A stretch of DNA of 64,000 bases. Origin: CAVWDI01 sp963793095 (GTDB lineage: Bacteria > Chloroflexota > Anaerolineae > Anaerolineales > UBA4823). Shown here piece by piece: positions 63,745-64,000 of this stretch. Position 1 is the stretch's first letter. Each line of letters starts with the position of its first letter. The translations under genes and the position numbers were made by a program. The notes below the pieces were generated by a model. The model did not search any database. It was not told the origin of the DNA and worked only from the letters and a program-made list of their open reading frames with translations. The stretch lies in assembly GCA_963793095.1 (NCBI GenBank), contig CAWBYY010000001.1, positions 409,342 through 473,341 on the forward strand, given 5' to 3'.

Positions 63745-64000
63745 ATGAAGCAACGCGATGTCGAGCAGGGCGGCGGGAGGGCCGTGGCCTTCGCCGCAAC
63801 CGACTCCTGGTCCAATTTCAATGAGCTATCCTCGGCGCTCCGACAGCGCGGCGTGCCCACCGCCTGGATTGCCTCGCCGCGCAAATCACGGACGGGGCGG
63901 ATCCGCCGGCAACTGGAGTCCACGCTCTACGACGACACCCACAACTGGATTCACGAGCCGGACCGCACCCTTCTGCCGCAAGCGAGCGAGTACATCGCGA
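63745..64000 (+). CDS. Unrecognised gene, start only
   Basis: An ATG at 63,745 with GGAG upstream opens a frame to the window end: MKQRDVEQGGGRAVAFAATD, then SNFNELSSALRQRGVPTAWI. The opening is compatible with the N-terminal domain of ATP-grasp-type proteins, but there is too little to identify it. It begins 12 bases after the glycosyltransferase stop and is probably cotranscribed. Confidence 0.5.
   Translation, partial: MKQRDVEQGGGRAVAFAATDSWSNFNELSSALRQRGVPTAWIASPRKSRTGRIRRQLESTLYDDTHNWIHEPDRTLLPQASEYIA

Overview
The window reads as two unrelated pieces of bacterial chromosome joined near base 51,800. Bases 1 to about 51,790 have intermediate G+C (26 of the 60 bases from 30,001 are G or C) and a gene set that best fits a Chloroflexota lineage, probably Anaerolineae: DUF11-sortase proteins, an ECF transporter with a duplicated ATPase, split FeoB, and acyl-CoA carboxylase and beta-oxidation genes. 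Bases from about 51,825 to the end are G+C rich (39 of the 60 bases from 58,381) and carry clearly actinobacterial genes: a SigA/HrdB-type sigma factor with a Lys/Ala-rich N-terminus, a SAM-IV riboswitch before metY-metX, and a DUF4192 protein. A mis-joined metagenomic contig is the simplest explanation. The organism names are inferred from gene content, not from any search.

Layout of the first piece. 1-2.0 kb: larE-larB-larC (nickel pincer cofactor). 2.0-4.8 kb: radical SAM protein, deazaflavin-type oxidoreductase, thiolase. 5.2 kb: copper chaperone lipoprotein. 5.7-12.7 kb: a B12-uptake locus, with a cobalamin riboswitch and terminator, two broken transcobalamin-like genes, then ECF S, T and A components; an intact DUF4430-type protein lies upstream of the riboswitch. 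12.8-14.6 kb: membrane protein and an ATP-cone/uridine-kinase-like fusion. 14.6-18.8 kb: iron operon (membrane-anchored DtxR/FeoA protein, split FeoB, soluble DtxR-FeoA regulator) behind a clear promoter with operator-like repeats. 18.9-26.4 kb: peptidase, ArsC-type phosphatase/reductase, EamA permease, ABC-2 exporter, GNAT (frameshifted), DUF2461 and alkyltransferase-like proteins. 26.5-31.9 kb: murJ, ABC exporter, and xseB (with an unusual membrane extension) and xseA. 32.2-42.7 kb: HIT protein, then thiolase, 3-hydroxyacyl-CoA dehydrogenase (frameshifted) and acyl-CoA dehydrogenase, a GT39-type transferase, and the three parts of a biotin-dependent acyl-CoA carboxylase. 42.7-46.7 kb: murI, rplS, a PfkB kinase, parA and parB. 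46.7-51.8 kb: amidohydrolase, a small inverted-repeat element, a LapA-like protein, and two sortase genes, the second one broken.

Layout of the second piece. A DUF308 (HdeD-like) membrane protein runs in frame into the broken sortase. It is followed by the primary sigma factor, a secreted PKD-domain protein, metX and metY under a SAM-IV riboswitch, a DUF4192 protein, an LPG-synthase-type membrane protein, panD, a universal stress protein, an aquaporin/glycerol facilitator (frameshifted), a family 2 glycosyltransferase and the start of one unrecognised gene.

The most interesting biology is the B12 locus. Riboswitch, ECF transporter and transcobalamin-like proteins together look like a bacterial counterpart of the intrinsic factor/transcobalamin capture strategy, but the two capture genes under the riboswitch are broken as sequenced. 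Single-base frameshifts also occur in four other otherwise well-conserved genes, so some of the damage may be sequencing or assembly error. No tRNA, rRNA or CRISPR array was recognised.
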